This document shows, piece after piece, positions 9,128 through 18,024 of a stretch of DNA of 64,000 bases (position 1 is its first letter; each line of letters starts with the position of its first letter). This DNA comes from Bryobacterales bacterium KBS 96 (GTDB taxonomy: Bacteria; Acidobacteriota; Terriglobia; Bryobacterales; Bryobacteraceae), in NCBI GenBank assembly GCA_000381625.1, contig KB906767.1, positions 3,429,304 to 3,493,303 of the forward strand, written 5' to 3'. Both the position numbers and the translations under genes were made by a program. The notes under the pieces were generated by a model. That model had not been told where the DNA came from, did no database searches, and worked only from the letters and a program-made list of their open reading frames with translations.

Positions 9128-10069
9128 TCAACTGAGGCTATGCTCCTCCTTTTCTTTTTGAGAGATCGCTTGCGTTTCAGGATGAAGGGATACAGCCTCT
9201 CGGTCCGGTAGACAACTGAGAACGGGACAAGGCGCGTCGCGGATGATTTGGTAGGCGTGCGTACGCAAACGCCCAAACGTTTGTTGTGCTTTTCCTTGCC
9301 CGATGACAATCAGATCGGCGTCTTGATCGAGAGCGGCCTCCGATACTGCATTGGCAATTAGAGACGCTTTAATGCTCGCCGGGAATTCGGTTCCCGCTTC
9401 TCTTTGCAGCTTGGAGATCGCCACATGCGCCGAATCCATTAAATAGGCATGCAGGTCAAAATCGAAATACTTGCTGGGCCGTGTTTCGGCTTCAGGGACA
9501 GCGTGCGCTACATGGACTTTGGCTCCAAGCTCGCGCGCCAAAGCATCCGCGAAACGTAACAGAGGAATGGCTTCGTCCGTGGCGTCGACTGCGCAGATGA
9601 TCGTTCTAAAATCGCGCGGCTCGCGGGGCTTGGATCGCATCACCGTGTTTGTCCAGACCAGGCAGGTAGCGTCGTGGATCACTTTGGCGGCAACCGACCC
9701 CAACAGAAGTCCGCGGATTTTTCCCATGCCGCGCGTGCCCATCATGATCAGGTCGACGTCGTGCTCACTTGCCCAATTCGTAATATTCCAGGCTGGGCCG
9801 CCCTCAGCGAGGACGCGCTGGATGCGATTCTCCGGTAAGTTGAGTTGGTAATCTTTCAGCAACTGTTCTTCCGATGCCACAAAAGAACGGAGGCAATCTG
9901 CATTGATCAGCGAGGCTTCGCCCGCGCCATACCAGCTTGTTGGTATTTCAAACACATGCATCAATGTGACTCGCGACCCAAAGCGTCCCGCGAGCCACTC
10001 CACCTCCGGGTTCAGCCCCCGGCAATGGTCTGAAAAATCTACTGGAAAGAGAATGTGGTCGAATTTCAT
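9128..10069 (-). CDS. Tandem-domain universal stress protein
   Basis: Cytoplasmic protein of 313 residues with two UspA folds. The first (MKFDHILFPVDFSDH...) has a complete ATP-binding signature GTRGMGKIRGLLLGS; the second (RTIICAVDATDEA...VIGQGKAQQTFGRL) has lost the glycine-rich GS end, so only one nucleotide site may be active. The start MKFDHILF at 10069 is chosen over 12 extra upstream codons because it is where the family begins. Converges with the NtrC gene (34 bp apart). A near-perfect sigma-54-like box lies about 85-100 bp upstream. Confidence 0.9.
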   Translation of the reverse strand: MKFDHILFPVDFSDHCRGLNPEVEWLAGRFGSRVTLMHVFEIPTSWYGAGEASLINADCLRSFVASEEQLLKDYQLNLPENRIQRVLAEGGPAWNITNWASEHDVDLIMMGTRGMGKIRGLLLGSVAAKVIHDATCLVWTNTVMRSKPREPRDFRTIICAVDATDEAIPLLRFADALARELGAKVHVAHAVPEAETRPSKYFDFDLHAYLMDSAHVAISKLQREAGTEFPASIKASLIANAVSEAALDQDADLIVIGQGKAQQTFGRLRTHAYQIIRDAPCPVLSCLPDREAVSLHPETQAISQKEKEEHSLS

Positions 10070-10152
10070 CTGTGGCTCCGGTTGGTGTTTCGCTATTGGC
10101 GCCAATGATTTCCCTTAGCGCTTCATGCCGAATCTGGTACGCCTTGGTTATC

Positions 10153-10168
10153 GCAAGTCCCATGCCAA
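10153..10168 (-). promoter_or_regulatory. Sigma-54-like promoter box before the universal stress gene
   Basis: The minus strand reads TTGGCATGGGACTTGC, the best match in the window to TTGGCACG-N4-TTGC. The predicted start near 10141 leaves a leader of about 70 nt that carries the palindrome ATTGGCGCCAAT (10095-10106). Confidence 0.6.
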
Positions 10169-10238
10169 ATGGATCCGCTACAAAGAACAAGGTCGAACTC
10201 CGAGCGCTGCGCCACATAACGCGGCAACTTGCAAACAT

Positions 10239-10256
10239 CTGAGCGAAACCGCTCAG
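10239..10256 (-). terminator. Hairpin after the nitrate-reductase-like operon
   Basis: CTGAGCG-4 nt-CGCTCAG forms a perfect 7-bp stem some 45 bp after the last gene of the operon. No strong T-run follows, so termination may be weak. Confidence 0.4.
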
Positions 10257-10298
10257 GTGCTTACCGATTGGATGGCTCCTCGATCGAGTGGTTTGTTG

Positions 10299-10508
10299 CT
10301 ATCGCGCGCGGTCGAGCCGCTGCACGAACCGATACAATCCGGCCACCGCCACAAAGATTAGCCCGCTGCAGATGGCTCCCGGCAATGCCGCATCGGTGTG
10401 CCCGGCCAGGTAAGCATCGAGAGTCGCGGAAAGCAGCCAGATCTGCACCATCAGCAAAAGGATGAGCAGCGCCGCCACGCCATCGAGAGCTGTAGTTCTT
10501 CTCCGCAT
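10299..10508 (-). CDS. Small two-helix membrane protein of the nitrate-reductase-like cluster
   Basis: A 69-residue protein with two hydrophobic segments (about 9-31 and 43-63), basic ends and no cofactor motif. Its ATG lies one base after the end of the Rieske gene, so it is the last gene of the operon. It may be a small membrane subunit or assembly factor for the complex; small proteins of the DUF6755 type occur in similar places, but that assignment is from memory and unverified. Confidence 0.65.
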   Translation of the reverse strand: MRRRTTALDGVAALLILLLMVQIWLLSATLDAYLAGHTDAALPGAICSGLIFVAVAGLYRFVQRLDRAR

Positions 10509-10509
10509 T

Positions 10510-11037
10510 TCAACTTTCGAGTTTCCCGCTCATGCCAATCGCGATCAATTCCTGGCCTTTGCGTTCCAGAATGACATGGGGCAAGGCTCGAGTCGGAGGG
10601 CCTTGGATGACGGCTCCATCGCGAATGGAGAACCGGCCGTTATGGCATGGACAGATCAACTGATTATCTTCCCGGGAATAATAAACAGCGCACGACAGAT
10701 GCGTGCATTTCTGCGAGTAAGCGACGTAGTTGTCTTCACTTGTACGGACGAGCAGGCACTGCTCTTTCGGATTGGGATAACGGAACAGCTTCACGCCGCC
10801 TACCGGGATCTCGCCGATTCGCGCAATCTCTTGCCGCGGGAACGTCGAATCGCGGCGCATCCAGGATCGAAAGAGGATCCACACATTGCCGACGAACATT
10901 CCGAGACTCGTAAGCGTCAGGAATTTGATCAGCTGGCGGCGGCTGACGAATCGCTCTCGTTCCTGAAATATCGAAAACTCGTCTTTCCAGAGAGACTCAC
11001 GATTTCTGGCAGCCGGTTTATCGCCCGAATTGGCCAA
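10510..11037 (-). CDS. Rieske [2Fe-2S] protein with N-terminal membrane anchor
   Basis: Electron-transfer protein of 175 residues. An N-terminal SRRQLIKFLTLTSLG stretch looks like a Tat-type anchor (about 32-57). The Rieske cluster ligands are complete: C111-T-H113, then C129-P-C131-H132, with C116/C131 placed for the stabilising disulfide. TTG start at 11037 behind GGGAGGG, overlapping the end of the Fe-S gene by 20 bp. A Tat-anchored Rieske domain would face the periplasm, which is odd beside a catalytic subunit that lacks a signal peptide. Confidence 0.88.
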   Translation of the reverse strand: MANSGDKPAARNRESLWKDEFSIFQERERFVSRRQLIKFLTLTSLGMFVGNVWILFRSWMRRDSTFPRQEIARIGEIPVGGVKLFRYPNPKEQCLLVRTSEDNYVAYSQKCTHLSCAVYYSREDNQLICPCHNGRFSIRDGAVIQGPPTRALPHVILERKGQELIAIGMSGKLES

Positions 11038-11608
11038 GGTGTCCCTCCCACATGTAATCGACTACGTCAATGGAGACGGCATCCGTGCCGGGCGGGGTCA
11101 TCATATGCACGCGCGTTTTGACGTGCTGGTTTCCGAACACAAAGAGGTTTGTGGGTTCTTCACGCCGTTTCGCGATTTGCTCCGGTTTCACATAGCTGAG
11201 CGCCTGGCTGGGGCAGACGGTGGCGCACATGGGCCGTTTGCCGACCGAAGTGCGGTCGTAGCACATATCGCACTTCATCATTTGCTCGTATTCTGGGATG
11301 ATCTTCGGTATTCCAAAGGGACACGCCAGAACGCAATTCGAACAAGCAATGCAGCGCGGCTTCAATGCCGAGCGGACGACTCCATCTTCGCCCACTTTAA
11401 TGGCGTCTGCGGGACACACCATGGCGCAGGTGGGTTCCTCGCAATGCCAGCACACGTATGCAGCGGTGTTGGCTGTTTCATACCGGTCCAGGTAATCGAA
11501 GTTGATCATCGATACGCCGCGATGCGTCTCGCATTCTTCGCAAGCTTCCACACACGATTGACAACCGATGCAGCGCGACGGATCGACGTAAAATTCGTAG
11601 CCGAACAT
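11018..11608 (-). CDS. Ferredoxin-type subunit with four [4Fe-4S] sites
   Basis: Electron-transfer subunit of the DmsB/NrfC/NarH type, 196 residues. Four cysteine groups are visible: CIGCQSCVEAC, CWHCEEPTCAMVC, CIACSNCVLAC and CDMC...CATVC. The start MFGYEFYVDPSRC at 11608 overlaps the stop of the molybdopterin gene by one base (TAATG), and its end overlaps the Rieske gene, indicating tight coupling. It should pass electrons between the Rieske/cytochrome parts and the molybdenum subunit. Confidence 0.9.
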   Translation of the reverse strand: MFGYEFYVDPSRCIGCQSCVEACEECETHRGVSMINFDYLDRYETANTAAYVCWHCEEPTCAMVCPADAIKVGEDGVVRSALKPRCIACSNCVLACPFGIPKIIPEYEQMMKCDMCYDRTSVGKRPMCATVCPSQALSYVKPEQIAKRREEPTNLFVFGNQHVKTRVHMMTPPGTDAVSIDVVDYMWEGHLGQFGR

Positions 11609-13818
11609 TAAATTGACTCCTCCGAGAGAGAAGCTTTCTTGATGCAGCAAGCCGACACTTTGAATTCCGGAATCTTACTTCGCGGGTCGAGCGTCCGATG
11701 AGTCAGCCGGTTGGCGCTCCGTTTTCCGGGCCAGTGGTATGGAATGAATACGGTGTCCGGCCGTATCGTTTTTGTCACCAGCGCGCGCACGGTGACTTCC
11801 GAGCGGCGGGTCGTGAGGGTGACGGCGTCTCCATCCGCGATTCCATACTGTTGCGCGAGGCGCGGATGGATTTCAAGCAGCGGTTCGGGATAAATATCCA
11901 CCAGCCCTCCCAGGCGGCGGGTTTGCGTGCCGGAAAGATATTGACTGACGACGCGGCCCGTCGTGAGATAGACGGGGTATTGCTCGTCGACGGGGTCGCC
12001 GCTCTCCCGCCATTCAGTTGTGACGAACCGGCACTTGCCGTCAGGATGAAAGCTTTTCGCGCCGTCAAGCAAATGCGGCGTTCCCGGATGGTCGAGTGAC
12101 GGGCACGGCCAGAAAAGACCCATGTGTTCGTCCACGCGCTCGTAAGTGATGCCGTAATAGTCGGCGTGGCCGCCTCGTGACGCCTCGCGCAGTTCATCTA
12201 AAACTTCGCGAGAAGTCTGAAAGGGAAAGAACTTGGCCCGGTCCAGGCGCTTCGCCAGTTCGCACAATATCCAGGTATCCGTCCGTGCATTGGGCGGCGG
12301 ATCCACGGCTTTCTGGATGTGAATCACTCTCCCCTCCGTATTGCAACTCAAGCCTTCCTCCTCTTCTTGCAGGCTGCCGGCTAACACCACGTCCGCATGA
12401 TGCGCGGTTTCCGATAAGAAGAAATCGATCACTCCGAAGAACTCAAGTTTGTCGAGCGCCTCCCGCGTGTAGTTTGCATCGGGCAGAGAAACGAGAGGGT
12501 TGAAGCACATGGAGAGCAAAGCTTTGATTTCGCCGCGATGAATCGCCTCCATGATTTCTTCGGCGGTGTACCCCGGCTGCGGAAGTTCATCGGGAGAGAT
12601 GCCCCATACTCTAGCCACATGCTCTCGCGCCGCTGGATCGGTGAGCATTCGCTGCCCGGGCAACTGGTCGCACTTCTGCCCGTGTTCACGTCCGCCTTGG
12701 CCGTTGCCTTGGCCGGTGATCATCGCGCAACCGGAGCCCTCGTGCCCCAGATGGCCGGTCGCAAGAACCAGATTAATCACCGCCAGACAATTTTCCACTC
12801 CCTTCGACTGGTGCTCGATTCCGCGCGCATGCAGGGCGATTGCGTGTTCTGCTTTGGCAATCCAATGCGCCGCTTTCTCGATGGCGTCTGGCGGAACGCC
12901 TGTCTTTTCCGCAGCAGCTTGCGGATTCCATGCTTGCACGGACTCCTTCAGCGCCTCAAATCCGGTCGTGTGCTCCTCGATGAACTGCCGGTTTTCCAGT
13001 CCATCCCGCAAGATCACATGAAGCATGCCCATCAGCAAGGCAAGATCCGTCCCGGGACGCACCGGCAGAAAGAGATCCGCATTTCTCGCGATCGGATTGA
13101 GGCGCGGATCCGCGATGATCAGTTTGCCGCCGCGATCGCGGCAGCGCCAGACATAGTCGGTTGTAATCGGCGAGCAGTCGCCAATGTTCGAACCGATGAT
13201 AAACAGTACATCCGCTTTGGGAATGTCGCTCCACGGAATCGGACTGCGATCTACGCCGAAAGCAAGCTTGTACGCGACCCCGGCCGATACCATGCACAAG
13301 CGCCCGTTGTAATCGACATGGCGCGTACCGACTGCAAGGCGGGCAAATTTTCCAACCAGATACGATTTTTCCGTCGTGAGGGAAGCGCCGCCGTAAACAG
13401 CTACGGCGTCTTTGCCGTATTTCTCTTGAATTTCGCGAATGCGCCTGGCTGTGAATTGGAGTGCTTCGGCCCAATTCGCCTTGCGAAAACCAGCGCTATC
13501 CGGCGCTACCTTTTCGTCGCGCAGCAACGGATCGAGAAGGCGGTCCGGGTGGCTCCCTTGCAAATAGCGTTTCACGCCTTTGGGGCAGAGCTTGCCTTCG
13601 TTAAACGGAAACTCCTCCCAGGGCTCGAAACCAATCACGCGGTTCTCACGAACCTTTAGCTGGATGCCGCACTGTTGTCCGCAAAAACAGCAATGCGTCT
13701 TCACCAGTTTTTCCGCGGGGTTTCGCGATTCGTCGGACCAGCCTCCCGGAGGCGTGTTGTGCAGATGCGGTCCGAATCGTTCCAGAAGCTGTTCCGCGGA
13801 TGCTGGAGGCCTAGCCAC
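11608..13818 (-). CDS. Molybdopterin oxidoreductase, NarB/NasA/NapA-like nitrate reductase
   Basis: Catalytic subunit of 736 residues. The N-terminal [4Fe-4S] site is C43-x2-C46-x3-C50-x27-C78; the probable molybdenum ligand is C175 in NGRLCMVSAG, the arrangement of assimilatory and periplasmic nitrate reductases; GHLGHEGSGC, TGQGNGQGGREHGQ and the C-terminal molydopterin-dinucleotide domain (LTTGRVVSQYLSGTQTRR) follow. The start is set at GTG 13818, behind AAGGAGG and overlapping the previous stop; a longer frame extends upstream but is unlike the family. No Tat signal, so cytoplasmic. Nitrate is the likely substrate, given the fused NarK-like transporter; formate dehydrogenase-like activity cannot be excluded. 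Confidence 0.88.
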   Translation of the reverse strand: MARPPASAEQLLERFGPHLHNTPPGGWSDESRNPAEKLVKTHCCFCGQQCGIQLKVRENRVIGFEPWEEFPFNEGKLCPKGVKRYLQGSHPDRLLDPLLRDEKVAPDSAGFRKANWAEALQFTARRIREIQEKYGKDAVAVYGGASLTTEKSYLVGKFARLAVGTRHVDYNGRLCMVSAGVAYKLAFGVDRSPIPWSDIPKADVLFIIGSNIGDCSPITTDYVWRCRDRGGKLIIADPRLNPIARNADLFLPVRPGTDLALLMGMLHVILRDGLENRQFIEEHTTGFEALKESVQAWNPQAAAEKTGVPPDAIEKAAHWIAKAEHAIALHARGIEHQSKGVENCLAVINLVLATGHLGHEGSGCAMITGQGNGQGGREHGQKCDQLPGQRMLTDPAAREHVARVWGISPDELPQPGYTAEEIMEAIHRGEIKALLSMCFNPLVSLPDANYTREALDKLEFFGVIDFFLSETAHHADVVLAGSLQEEEEGLSCNTEGRVIHIQKAVDPPPNARTDTWILCELAKRLDRAKFFPFQTSREVLDELREASRGGHADYYGITYERVDEHMGLFWPCPSLDHPGTPHLLDGAKSFHPDGKCRFVTTEWRESGDPVDEQYPVYLTTGRVVSQYLSGTQTRRLGGLVDIYPEPLLEIHPRLAQQYGIADGDAVTLTTRRSEVTVRALVTKTIRPDTVFIPYHWPGKRSANRLTHRTLDPRSKIPEFKVSACCIKKASLSEESI

Positions 13819-16045
13819 GGCGCAATTCCTCCTTGATCCGAAGTTGTGCGCGCGAAAGAGTTTTCCGCTTGCAGGGCGGGCATAGCTCCTGCCAGTACCC
13901 GGCGGGTTCCGGCATGCTGTAATCAAACCCCAGTTGCGGCAAGGTGCGTTTCAAATCGTCAATCTGCATTCTCGAAGCAAACCGCCTGCCGCAGCGGGCG
14001 CAAGACGCGCCGTCATCGCGCTCTCCAGCTTGTTGATAGAGCTTTGCACCTAATTGAGCCGGACGCTGGAAGATATGGAAGAATTTCCCGAACGGGAGGT
14101 ACAGGAGAGCTGCAATCACGGTGATGGCATGCAGTATTGCGAGAAAACTATACAGGCTGCCACGCAGCCAAAACTGCGAAACCGTCAGTGCGAGGCCAGT
14201 CACTGAAATCGCGAAGAGCAGAATGATGGGGAAGAAATCGACGGAAAACGACTGCAATGTCTGCGCCCCAGTATCCCGCAGACGTCGCCACAAGGAAAGC
14301 ACGATCCCCGTGAGCACGAGCACTGCCGCAATATCGAGGCTGTGAAAGGAAAGCTCCGCCATGATGGAGTGCACGGGAAAGGAAGCAATTGCGAAACCGA
14401 ACACATGGGCCACATAGGTCATCTGGTTGTTCGCCGCCGAAGTGAAGGAAATCCATCCGAACACGAGTGGGAACGTAACGGCTGCAGCGAGAAGGCACCC
14501 CCAAAACAAAAACTGGTGCATCCACCAGCGCGGCGCCGACCGGCGGTGAATGAAGGTCTGCATCAGGATATTCGCGCCGAACAGAGAGGAAATGCTGGTG
14601 AAGCTGCGCCATAAGCCCTGCTCTCTTGCGATCTGCCAGCCCCGCTGCCAGAAGACGCGCGTCGGCGGCTTGTCGAGCCAAACCGTGTAGTGATACGCCA
14701 CGCCCCAAGTCGCGAAAATGACCGCGAATGTATAGATGACTAAGGCCGGATCGAAGTTCTCGAGGTTTCGCGATCCAGCCACAATCGCAGCGATTAAAAG
14801 TCCTGTCCAGACCGTTGCCCATACGGTGGCGCGCACCTGCGTCATCCGGCGGCTCTGCCTGACCGGCGCGGCCTCGACAACTGCACGATCCGCGGAGAGC
14901 AGCATACGCACATTCAGCCGCCATAGCAGAAACGCCGCGAAGGAGAGAAGAATGAAACCGGGCCAGACCACGCCGGCAGCATCGGAAAAGGCGCCGAGAA
15001 GCAGCGGAGGGAAGAATCCGCCCAGACCGCCAATCGCACCGACCAATCCAGTTACCGTGCCGGTATCTCTTGGGAAATACTGCGGGACTAGTTTGAATAT
15101 CGCGCCGTTTCCAACGCCCAACAACGCCGCGCAACCGAGAGCACCCGCCGTAAACGGAATAATCGATTGCCAGGCGAGTAGCAGAGAAAACGGGACAATG
15201 CCGAAGAAGACGACAGAGAGAACCTGTGCGCCGCCAATCCGGTCGGCCAGCCATCCGCCTACTGGCCGCAAAAGCGTCGCGAGCACAACAAATCCGGCGG
15301 TTCGCAATCCGGCGCTTGCCGCGTTCAAATGAAATTGATCCCGGAGGAGCGTCGGAAGATAAATCGAGAAGGCCACAAATCCGCCGAAGGTGAGTCCGTA
15401 AAAAGCGGACAGAACCCACGCAAGCCGTTCGCTGCGGACGACGCGCAACATTTCGTTAAGCCCCTGCGGACGCGGCACATTAGGAGAGTTTCTGGCAAAC
15501 AAAAAGAACACGACGGCCCATATCACCAGCAATGCGGATATGCCGCGAAAAATCGCCTGCCAGCCAAACGTGACGGCGAGAACCGGTCCCCCAAACACCA
15601 CTACCGATTGCCCGATGTTCCCGAGTCCGTAGACGCCTAACGCGGTCCCCTGCTTCTGTGGCGGATACCATCGCGAGACGAATCCGACGCCGACCGCGAA
15701 GGAAGAACCGGCCAGTCCCAGAAAAAAAGCCGCCGCAACCAGCATGTTGTAGCTGGATACGGAAGCGGCCCAAACCGGAGGAATGGCGGCGACGAGCATC
15801 AGCACTGTGAATACCACTCGCCCCCCGTACAGATCCGTGAGCATTCCAACCGGAATGCGCGCAAGAGCGCCGAGAATGACCGGCACGGATACGAGGAACG
15901 CCGTTTGCGTTGCGGTGAGATGCAGACTTCGGCGAAATTGTGGCGCGAACGAGCTGATCAGACCCCAAGCCGCAAAGCAGGCGACAAAGGACAAAGTTCC
16001 GAGCGAGAGTTGAACGGACGCGTTTCGAGTTTTCCCACCAGGCAT
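13811..16045 (-). CDS. NarK-like nitrate/nitrite transporter fused to NarI-like cytochrome b and zinc-ribbon tail
   Basis: Fusion protein of 744 residues, first gene of the operon. Residues 1 to about 395 form a 12-helix major-facilitator transporter of the NarK type (GLGNIGQSVVVFGGP, RPVGGWLADRIGG). Residues about 410-670 form a second membrane domain with five to six helices resembling the nitrate reductase gamma subunit: candidate haem ligands lie in WWMHQFLFWGC, AHVFGF, FHSLDIA and LHAITV, and it ends with LPFGKFFHIFQRP. The last 70 residues are soluble and hold CARC and CPPC pairs, a likely metal-binding tail. The protein links substrate uptake to electron supply. No internal stop or frameshift, so the fusion is real in this sequence. 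Confidence 0.87.
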   Translation of the reverse strand: MPGGKTRNASVQLSLGTLSFVACFAAWGLISSFAPQFRRSLHLTATQTAFLVSVPVILGALARIPVGMLTDLYGGRVVFTVLMLVAAIPPVWAASVSSYNMLVAAAFFLGLAGSSFAVGVGFVSRWYPPQKQGTALGVYGLGNIGQSVVVFGGPVLAVTFGWQAIFRGISALLVIWAVVFFLFARNSPNVPRPQGLNEMLRVVRSERLAWVLSAFYGLTFGGFVAFSIYLPTLLRDQFHLNAASAGLRTAGFVVLATLLRPVGGWLADRIGGAQVLSVVFFGIVPFSLLLAWQSIIPFTAGALGCAALLGVGNGAIFKLVPQYFPRDTGTVTGLVGAIGGLGGFFPPLLLGAFSDAAGVVWPGFILLSFAAFLLWRLNVRMLLSADRAVVEAAPVRQSRRMTQVRATVWATVWTGLLIAAIVAGSRNLENFDPALVIYTFAVIFATWGVAYHYTVWLDKPPTRVFWQRGWQIAREQGLWRSFTSISSLFGANILMQTFIHRRSAPRWWMHQFLFWGCLLAAAVTFPLVFGWISFTSAANNQMTYVAHVFGFAIASFPVHSIMAELSFHSLDIAAVLVLTGIVLSLWRRLRDTGAQTLQSFSVDFFPIILLFAISVTGLALTVSQFWLRGSLYSFLAILHAITVIAALLYLPFGKFFHIFQRPAQLGAKLYQQAGERDDGASCARCGRRFASRMQIDDLKRTLPQLGFDYSMPEPAGYWQELCPPCKRKTLSRAQLRIKEELRRG

Positions 16046-16242
16046 GTTTGGGCTCTTGAACTTTTCGTCGATTCCCTTATTGCTTCTCTATTTCACCCTC
16101 AATACATATAACATTGAGGCGAAAACGCGCGATTTTTCAAGCGCACTGCCAACGTGAATCCAAGACCTTTTCCGGCGTATCGCGCGATCAAAACTGCGCT
16201 TTGTGCCAATTGAAGCCTGGAGTCATGCCGGAATGCGCCATT
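16046..16242. promoter_or_regulatory. Leader/promoter region of the nitrate-reductase-like operon
   Basis: Non-coding stretch between two same-strand genes. It contains a perfect palindrome ATCGCGCGAT (16179-16188) and, on the minus strand, TTGGCACA (16209-16202) with no matching -12 element at the right spacing, so a sigma-54 promoter is not supported here. No clear FNR-type site was found. Confidence 0.35.
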
Positions 16243-18003
16243 CTAGCTGCCACACTTTGGATATGGCTCAGTAAATTCGTAACGTGAGCGGACCGCCGCG
16301 CTCACTCTCGCGATGACGTCGGTGAGCTTGCCAGCGCGGTAGTCACTCTCGATACTCTGCATCATGTTCGCTAGCGGATAATCGCCAAAGACTCCCGAAA
16401 TCCAGTGAGAAAAATCGTGCCGGCGCAGATGGCCGTCCAGCGTTGACGCCTTTTCCTGTTCAGTGATCGCCACGAACTCGCGTAAGGTCCGTGCCCGGCG
16501 CCCGGTCGGCAAGCCGTTATTCCAGAACACAAAAGCTTGTCCTGCCGTCACCGGAATATCAATGTACTTCGCGAAATGGCGCACATGGGGCGTGAGACGG
16601 GGCGCTAGCCGGATCCGCCGCATTTGCCCTTCGGCTTCTTCAGTCATGGGAAGGGCAATCGCCTCGCCAATGACAAGCTTTCCGAAAAGCTGCTCCCACT
16701 GGGGTTCATTTGCACCTCGCTCACAGGAGTGGCACAGGGCAAGAAGCGCGCGAACTTCCTTAGGATCCGACTCCCGGGTCACTACGATGGCTTCGCTGGC
16801 CAATAGCACGTCATGGCGGAGTTCTGACGGTCGGTAGCTCACAAGAGTGTACCCGTTCAATTGCAGATCCAGCAGCTCAGGAACATTCGCATCGTGCAAA
16901 AAATAATGGGCTTCATCAACAATGATCCGGTGCGGCAGGCCCGTGGCGCGCCTGAGCTTCGCCAGAGACGGAAGGAGCGTGCGCAAATAATCCAGCTTTT
17001 CTTCGTGTGGAGTATGCGATAGATCGATGACTACACTCCCGTCCGGGTGGCGCAGCGCTCGCATAAGATCACGTGGCCGCGGCAGCGGATCTGCACCGCC
17101 AAACACAGTTACGCCAGGCAAAGCGTCTAAAGATGTGTAGTCGCCCTCGGGATCGATGATGCAAAGACAGTAACCGTAAAGGATCAGTTGCTCGCACAGC
17201 AACCCTGCTATCCACGACTTGCCTGATTTCGGATCGCCCGCAATGAGGACGTTCCGTCCGCGTACCGCGAGCGCAAGGGGCTGCCCGTCATCGGTATGAC
17301 CCAACAGAAGACGTCGGCGTGTCTTCTGCCTCATTGGGACCAAGCGTTGGTTGCCGAGATCTCGCATGTAGCCGGCGACGGCTATTGGGCCTTCTCCAGG
17401 CAGCACATAATCGGCAGAAGCTTTCAAGGCTTCACTGCCCCAAGCGACGGCGACACCTACTTCACAGGCCTGCAATAGCTCATGGTCGTTCTCCGCGTCT
17501 CCTACAGCTACCGCATTGTGAGGCGACAGACGCAGAATCTTGAGCGTCTCGCGCACGCCCGTCGACTTGCTAATAGTCTGCGGCAAAACCATGAGACGGC
17601 CACGATTGAACGCTAGCACCAGCGGCAACTCGAGACGGCGAAGTATTTCCAGCACTCGTGGGGCGTTAGCGGCGTCGGTATCGACAATGGTTTGCCCGGC
17701 CTTAAAAGAAATGCCTTCTCGTCGCAGCTCCTCGAGAAAACTCTGCGGGGCCGGCTTCGCAACAACCGTCGAATATCCACTTGCCGGAAAATCGATTACC
17801 GCTCCGTTTTCGGCGACGATACCATCTACGAAATGCAAGTCACCGGCCACGCGGCGCAACTCATCGAGAATGCGGCCCGTGACAATGAGTACGACGATGC
17901 CCTTCGCGCGAAGTTCGCTGATGGCCCCGCGCACGACGGGATCAAGAACGCCATCCCTGGCAATTGTGCCATCGTAATCGAGAGCGAGTACTGAGAATTT
18001 CAC
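16243..18003 (-). CDS. HAD-family phosphatase fused to a HerA/DUF87-like P-loop ATPase
   Basis: 586 residues. Residues 1-205 are a Cof-type HAD phosphatase: nucleophile motif LDYDGT (D9, D11), VTGR (motif II) and the acidic motif GDAENDHE (D169, D173). After a linker, residues about 230-420 form a P-loop ATPase with Walker A GDPKSGKS (256-263), CIIDPEGDYTSL and Walker B IIVDEAHYF, the pattern of HerA/FtsK-like ATPases. The remaining 150 residues are unassigned. GTG start behind AGGAGG. The combination is uncommon; a regulatory phosphatase controlled by an ATPase, or the reverse, is only a guess. A sigma-54-like box lies directly upstream. Confidence 0.82.
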   Translation of the reverse strand: MKFSVLALDYDGTIARDGVLDPVVRGAISELRAKGIVVLIVTGRILDELRRVAGDLHFVDGIVAENGAVIDFPASGYSTVVAKPAPQSFLEELRREGISFKAGQTIVDTDAANAPRVLEILRRLELPLVLAFNRGRLMVLPQTISKSTGVRETLKILRLSPHNAVAVGDAENDHELLQACEVGVAVAWGSEALKASADYVLPGEGPIAVAGYMRDLGNQRLVPMRQKTRRRLLLGHTDDGQPLALAVRGRNVLIAGDPKSGKSWIAGLLCEQLILYGYCLCIIDPEGDYTSLDALPGVTVFGGADPLPRPRDLMRALRHPDGSVVIDLSHTPHEEKLDYLRTLLPSLAKLRRATGLPHRIIVDEAHYFLHDANVPELLDLQLNGYTLVSYRPSELRHDVLLASEAIVVTRESDPKEVRALLALCHSCERGANEPQWEQLFGKLVIGEAIALPMTEEAEGQMRRIRLAPRLTPHVRHFAKYIDIPVTAGQAFVFWNNGLPTGRRARTLREFVAITEQEKASTLDGHLRRHDFSHWISGVFGDYPLANMMQSIESDYRAGKLTDVIARVSAAVRSRYEFTEPYPKCGS

Positions 18004-18024
18004 GCTGCCACCTGCCTCCTATGA

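Noticed and set aside
12538-13659. A 373-codon plus-strand frame opposite the molybdopterin subunit
   Set aside because: Antisense to a gene with intact Fe-S and molybdenum motifs; composition mirrors the opposite strand and no family is recognised.
14148-15419. A 423-codon minus-strand frame inside the transporter fusion
   Set aside because: Shifted frame of a long, well-supported membrane gene; the translation is arginine-rich with no membrane or domain pattern.
16202-16209. TTGGCACA as a -24 element before the nitrate-reductase-like operon
   Set aside because: The only GC downstream is 10 bp, not 12 bp, from the GG; sigma-54 spacing is strict.
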